A stretch of DNA of 64,000 nucleotides, from the NCBI GenBank assembly GCA_964464925.1, contig CAYXLI010000022.1, forward strand, positions 1-64,000. The letters are read 5' to 3'. Below are positions 61,428 through 64,000 of the stretch, one piece after another; the stretch's first letter is position 1; each line of letters opens with the position of its first letter. The notes under the pieces were generated by a model that was not told the origin of the DNA, did no database searches, and saw only the letters and a program-made list of their open reading frames with translations. Origin of the DNA: CAYXLI01 sp964464925. Lineage in GTDB: Bacteria; Acidobacteriota; Terriglobia; Bryobacterales; Bryobacteraceae. The position numbers were made by a program, and so were the translations under genes.

Positions 61428-62491
61428 ATTCCGCTCACTTCGAGCCAGTCGGGATTCTCTTCTGCATGGGTCGCGATCTCTTCGAGAATTGCGGGCAGCG
61501 GCATCCTAGGATTCCAACCGAAATCCCGGAAGGCTTCGCTGTTGTCCATGGCTACCCAGGGTATATCGAACGGGCGGGGTTGCGGGTCGGCGGAAGGTCT
61601 GTGTGCTCCGAAACGGTCGTCGCACCAGGCGTTTACCTCCGCCAGTGACATGGTGTTGGACAATCCTCCGCCTGCCGTATACGTCCGCCTTCCGCTAGCG
61701 CGCGTTTCTTTCATCTGAGCCATCAGTAACGCTCCAAGGTCGCTAGGGTGGAATGCGTCCCTTGCCTGATACCCTTTTCCATTGAAGCCAATGTAGCGCA
61801 GGGGCCGGCGTCTGAGGTGCGCGTTCACCCAGTAAGCGAAGATGCCCTGATCCGGCGTGCCGAACTGCCCTGCACCGGTGAGAACGCCGCAGCGGGTAAT
61901 CCAAACGGGAAATCCGAAAGCCGATGCATACTCGAGCGCCATCACCTCACAGGCGAGCTTCGTTGCACCATATAGCGAGATTGGCGCTTCCGTGGAGAAT
62001 CCCACTCCGATGCCATTCGGCGAAAGGCCCACGGGCAGGCGTGCGCTTGTATCGAGTGCGAAAGCGCAACCTTGTTCCCGCAGTGGAATGCTGCAAAGAG
62101 CCGGAATGGAATACACACGGCTGCTACTGAGCAACAGAAGTCCTGCCTTGTGCTCCTTGCAATACTCCAAGACATTTACCAAAGCGGCAAGATTGTGTTC
62201 GAACAACTGGCGGCTGGTTCCGCCCCGCCCAACTCCGGCGAGCACACTTGGGTTCGCAGCGGCATCAATTATCCAGTCCGCCGGCGGAAGAGAAGCAAAA
62301 TCGCTGGCCATTCGCATATCAGCGTGGATGAAGTTCACACCCAACCTGCGGAGACGGAGCCGGCCGGTCTCAGCGCCCGGGCGCATTAAGTTGTCGATTC
62401 CAGTGATGTTGAGACCGTCGATGTGTTCCAGCAGAGCTTTGGCGATCGAGCTTCCAACGAAGCCGCAGACTCCCGTAATCAGGAGCTTCAT
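61424..62491 (-). CDS. NAD-dependent sugar-nucleotide epimerase/dehydratase
   Basis: 355 residues, extended SDR. The Rossmann motif LLITGVCGFVGSSIAKALLEH is at the N-terminus; the active site has SSSRVYS and SLYGATKLACEVM with the YxxxK pair. DWIIDAAANPSVLAG resembles CDP-tyvelose/paratose epimerase-like members. The substrate is probably a nucleotide-linked deoxyhexose but cannot be named. It overlaps both neighbours by 4 bases. Confidence 0.9.
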   Translation of the reverse strand: MKLLITGVCGFVGSSIAKALLEHIDGLNITGIDNLMRPGAETGRLRLRRLGVNFIHADMRMASDFASLPPADWIIDAAANPSVLAGVGRGGTSRQLFEHNLAALVNVLEYCKEHKAGLLLLSSSRVYSIPALCSIPLREQGCAFALDTSARLPVGLSPNGIGVGFSTEAPISLYGATKLACEVMALEYASAFGFPVWITRCGVLTGAGQFGTPDQGIFAYWVNAHLRRRPLRYIGFNGKGYQARDAFHPSDLGALLMAQMKETRASGRRTYTAGGGLSNTMSLAEVNAWCDDRFGAHRPSADPQPRPFDIPWVAMDNSEAFRDFGWNPRMPLPAILEEIATHAEENPDWLEVSGI

Positions 62492-63561
62492 GCGTTGCTC
62501 GCGGTGAGCCGCGATTTCCAGCTACTGGCGATCTCGTTGAAAATCACGGGGAGGGTTTTCGTGATGTTCCACTTTGGGTAGTGGGTCTGCATCTTTCTCA
62601 GGTCGCTGTAATAGCAGATATGGTCGCCGATGCGGTTTTCTTCTATGTATCTCCACTTCATCCGATTCCCGGTAGCCTGCTCGGCCATCTGAAACGCCTC
62701 GAGAATCGAACAGGAGTTTCCCTTTCCTCCTCCGAGGTTGTAAACCTCCGCCACGCGAGGCGCACTCCAGAACTCGAACATGAACCGGGCGACGTCCTCG
62801 GAGTGGATATTGTCTCTCACCTGCTTGCCTTTATAGCCGAAGACTTTGTACTCGCGACCCTCCACCGCACACTTGATCAGGTAGCTGAGAAAGCCGTGCA
62901 GCTCGACGCCAGAGTGATTCGGCCCCGTCAGGCAGCCGCCCCGCAAACAACAAGTGGGCATCCCGAAGTATCGTCCGTATTCCTGGACCATCACGTCTCC
63001 CGCGAGTTTGGATGCACCGAAAATGGAGTGTTTCGACTGATCGATTGAGAGGTCTTCCGCGATTCCGTGAGCATAAGCAGGATCGGCATACTCCCACCTG
63101 AATTCCGTTTCGGTGAGAGGCAACGTATTCGGACGGTCACCGTAAACCTTGTTGGTGGACATATGAATGAACGGCGACTCCGGACAAAACTGCCGGACAG
63201 CTTCCAGCATGTGCAGTGTGCCAAGGGCATTTACTTCGAAGTCTAGAAACGGAATCGCGGCCGCGCGGTCATGGGAAGGCTGAGCGGCGGTGTGAATCAC
63301 GAGGGCTGGGCGCAGTTCCTTTAGCAGGTCCAGAACGGCTTGCCGGTTCCTGATGTCGATCGAGGCGTGGCGGTAACCGGGGATCTCTTCCTGCAACCGG
63401 GACAGCACCCAACTGGTATCTCCTTCGGGGCCGAAGAATACCGCACGGTGGTTGTCGTCGATTCCTGCGACGGGGTAGCCTGCCCCGCCAAAAAATCGGA
63501 TCACCTCGGAGCCGATCAGTCCACACGATCCTGTAACGAGAACCGTTTTGTGTACACTCAA
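62488..63561 (-). CDS. NAD-dependent epimerase (CDP-paratose/tyvelose 2-epimerase-like)
   Basis: 357 residues from TTG 63561, chosen because GGAGGAGG (63569-63576) lies 7 bases upstream; the frame extends 14 codons further without similarity. Rossmann motif TVLVTGSCGLIGSEVIRFF, then VIHTAAQPSHD and HMSTNKVYGD. The usual YxxxK catalytic pair reads HSIFGASKLAGD, with Phe in place of Tyr. GGCLTGPNHSGVELHGFLSYL, RDNIHSEDVARFMFEF and YNLGGG are family landmarks. It probably makes an unusual nucleotide sugar for a surface glycan together with the next gene. The Tyr-to-Phe change could alter the mechanism or be common in this subfamily. Confidence 0.9.
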   Translation of the reverse strand: MSVHKTVLVTGSCGLIGSEVIRFFGGAGYPVAGIDDNHRAVFFGPEGDTSWVLSRLQEEIPGYRHASIDIRNRQAVLDLLKELRPALVIHTAAQPSHDRAAAIPFLDFEVNALGTLHMLEAVRQFCPESPFIHMSTNKVYGDRPNTLPLTETEFRWEYADPAYAHGIAEDLSIDQSKHSIFGASKLAGDVMVQEYGRYFGMPTCCLRGGCLTGPNHSGVELHGFLSYLIKCAVEGREYKVFGYKGKQVRDNIHSEDVARFMFEFWSAPRVAEVYNLGGGKGNSCSILEAFQMAEQATGNRMKWRYIEENRIGDHICYYSDLRKMQTHYPKWNITKTLPVIFNEIASSWKSRLTASNA

Positions 63562-63635
63562 TCGAAAACCTCCTCCAAACTTTAGCAGATCCCATTCTGC
63601 CAAAAATCGAGGTATCCGAAGACAATGCGTAGCTC

Positions 63636-64000
63636 TTAGCGTTCCGCCATGTATATCTCGTTTTCGGAGACAGAAGACAGTAATTGCAGCTTGTATCCGT
63701 GTTCGCCAAGATACGGCAGCAGCCAGGCATGATTGCGCGAACGAACCAGAAAGCGCTTGTGCATAGCGAGGAAGGGAGCCGCGTCGGCAACCTGGAGCGG
63801 TACGAATCTGGAGAGGATGAGATTCGCTCTCTCAAGCGAGTCCGTGCCGCTCAGCCGGGCTGCAGCGGCTGGATCGGCAAGCTCAAAGAGACGGGTACGC
63901 CACTCGGGCGTCGCGTAGTGATTCAGTTCGACGTATTCGCCGCCATTGGCAATTACGATTGGTACTTCAGGATTCTGCACGCCGATTTGCAGCAACTCGC
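63636..64000 (-). CDS. C-terminal part of a gene running off the window (possibly GT-C/GT39-like)
   Basis: Only the last ~120 codons lie in the window; the gene continues beyond 64000. The visible part is soluble: PIVIANGGEYVELNHYATPEW, RLFELADPAAAARLSGTDSL, FLVRSRNHAWLLPYLGEHGY and SENEIYMAER. Such a domain follows the membrane part of some PMT/ArnT-like proteins, as in the gene at 83-1633, and the glycan-gene context fits, but the class cannot be confirmed. Confidence 0.6.
   Translation of the reverse strand, partial: ELLQIGVQNPEVPIVIANGGEYVELNHYATPEWRTRLFELADPAAAARLSGTDSLERANLILSRFVPLQVADAAPFLAMHKRFLVRSRNHAWLLPYLGEHGYKLQLLSSVSENEIYMAER

Overview
The window looks like chromosomal DNA of an Acidobacteriota member, most likely a Solibacter/Bryobacter-type lineage (inference from gene content and moderately high GC, no database search). 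Pointers are two very large carboxypeptidase-regulatory-like TonB-dependent receptors, a PadR regulator overlapping an ADOP-type orphan FtsX permease, a DUF1501 plus DUF1549/DUF1553 pair, a DUF1080 protein, and a small protein of the IQANRxNAxxSTGP type.

Layout. 1-4.7 kb: tRNA-Val, a GT-C type membrane protein and a TonB-dependent receptor. 4.9-16.4 kb: a metal-homeostasis island. Five proteins carry the same small HMA-like domain (motif h-V/L-P/R-G-R-x-R). Two of these domains are fused to P-type ATPases of two different classes. Around them are two DUF5132 membrane proteins, a divergent Nramp transporter, an OprB-like porin and a single-domain response regulator behind a near-perfect sigma-54 promoter. 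The island stops against, and overlaps, an antisense tRNA-Ser. 16.5-22.7 kb: methyltransferase, homoserine dehydrogenase, a small secreted helical protein, PyrR, a CHASE3-type histidine kinase, an aminotransferase and the STGP-type protein. 23.3-29.2 kb: PadR/ADOP permease, RibBA with altered active-site motifs, a zinc-ribbon-like membrane protein and proline dehydrogenase. 29.5-35.3 kb: a second TonB-dependent receptor, then gene debris (FG-GAP and TPR fragments, an ISL3 transposase remnant) on both sides of a five-heme cytochrome. 35.3-38.7 kb: DUF1501/DUF1549-1553 pair. 38.8-43.0 kb: citrate synthase, a small Cys-rich protein, two ABC ATPases and a membrane-fusion protein. 43.2-49.6 kb: cupin, TPR protein, acyl-CoA synthetase, PrmA-like methyltransferase, DUF1080 protein with an internal membrane hairpin, and a C45/phospholipase-B-like hydrolase. 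49.6-55.9 kb: a tightly overlapping trpC-trpF-trpB-trpA-chorismate mutase-DAHP synthase-prephenate dehydrogenase supraoperon followed by a Crp/Fnr regulator. 56.0-60.7 kb: Omp85-like barrel, DUF4390-like protein, NtrY-like kinase and NtrX-like sigma-54 activator. 60.6-64.0 kb: a convergent surface-glycan operon (GT2, two NAD-dependent epimerases and the end of a gene that runs off the window).

How it fits together. The aromatic supraoperon joins tryptophan synthesis with the entry and tyrosine branches of the shikimate-derived pathways. The island combines predicted metal entry (porin, Nramp-like), export or sequestration (two ATPases) and accessory membrane or HMA-like proteins. The sigma-54 promoter in the island and the sigma-54 activator near 60 kb show that this sigma factor is used in the organism, but nothing in the sequence links those two loci directly.
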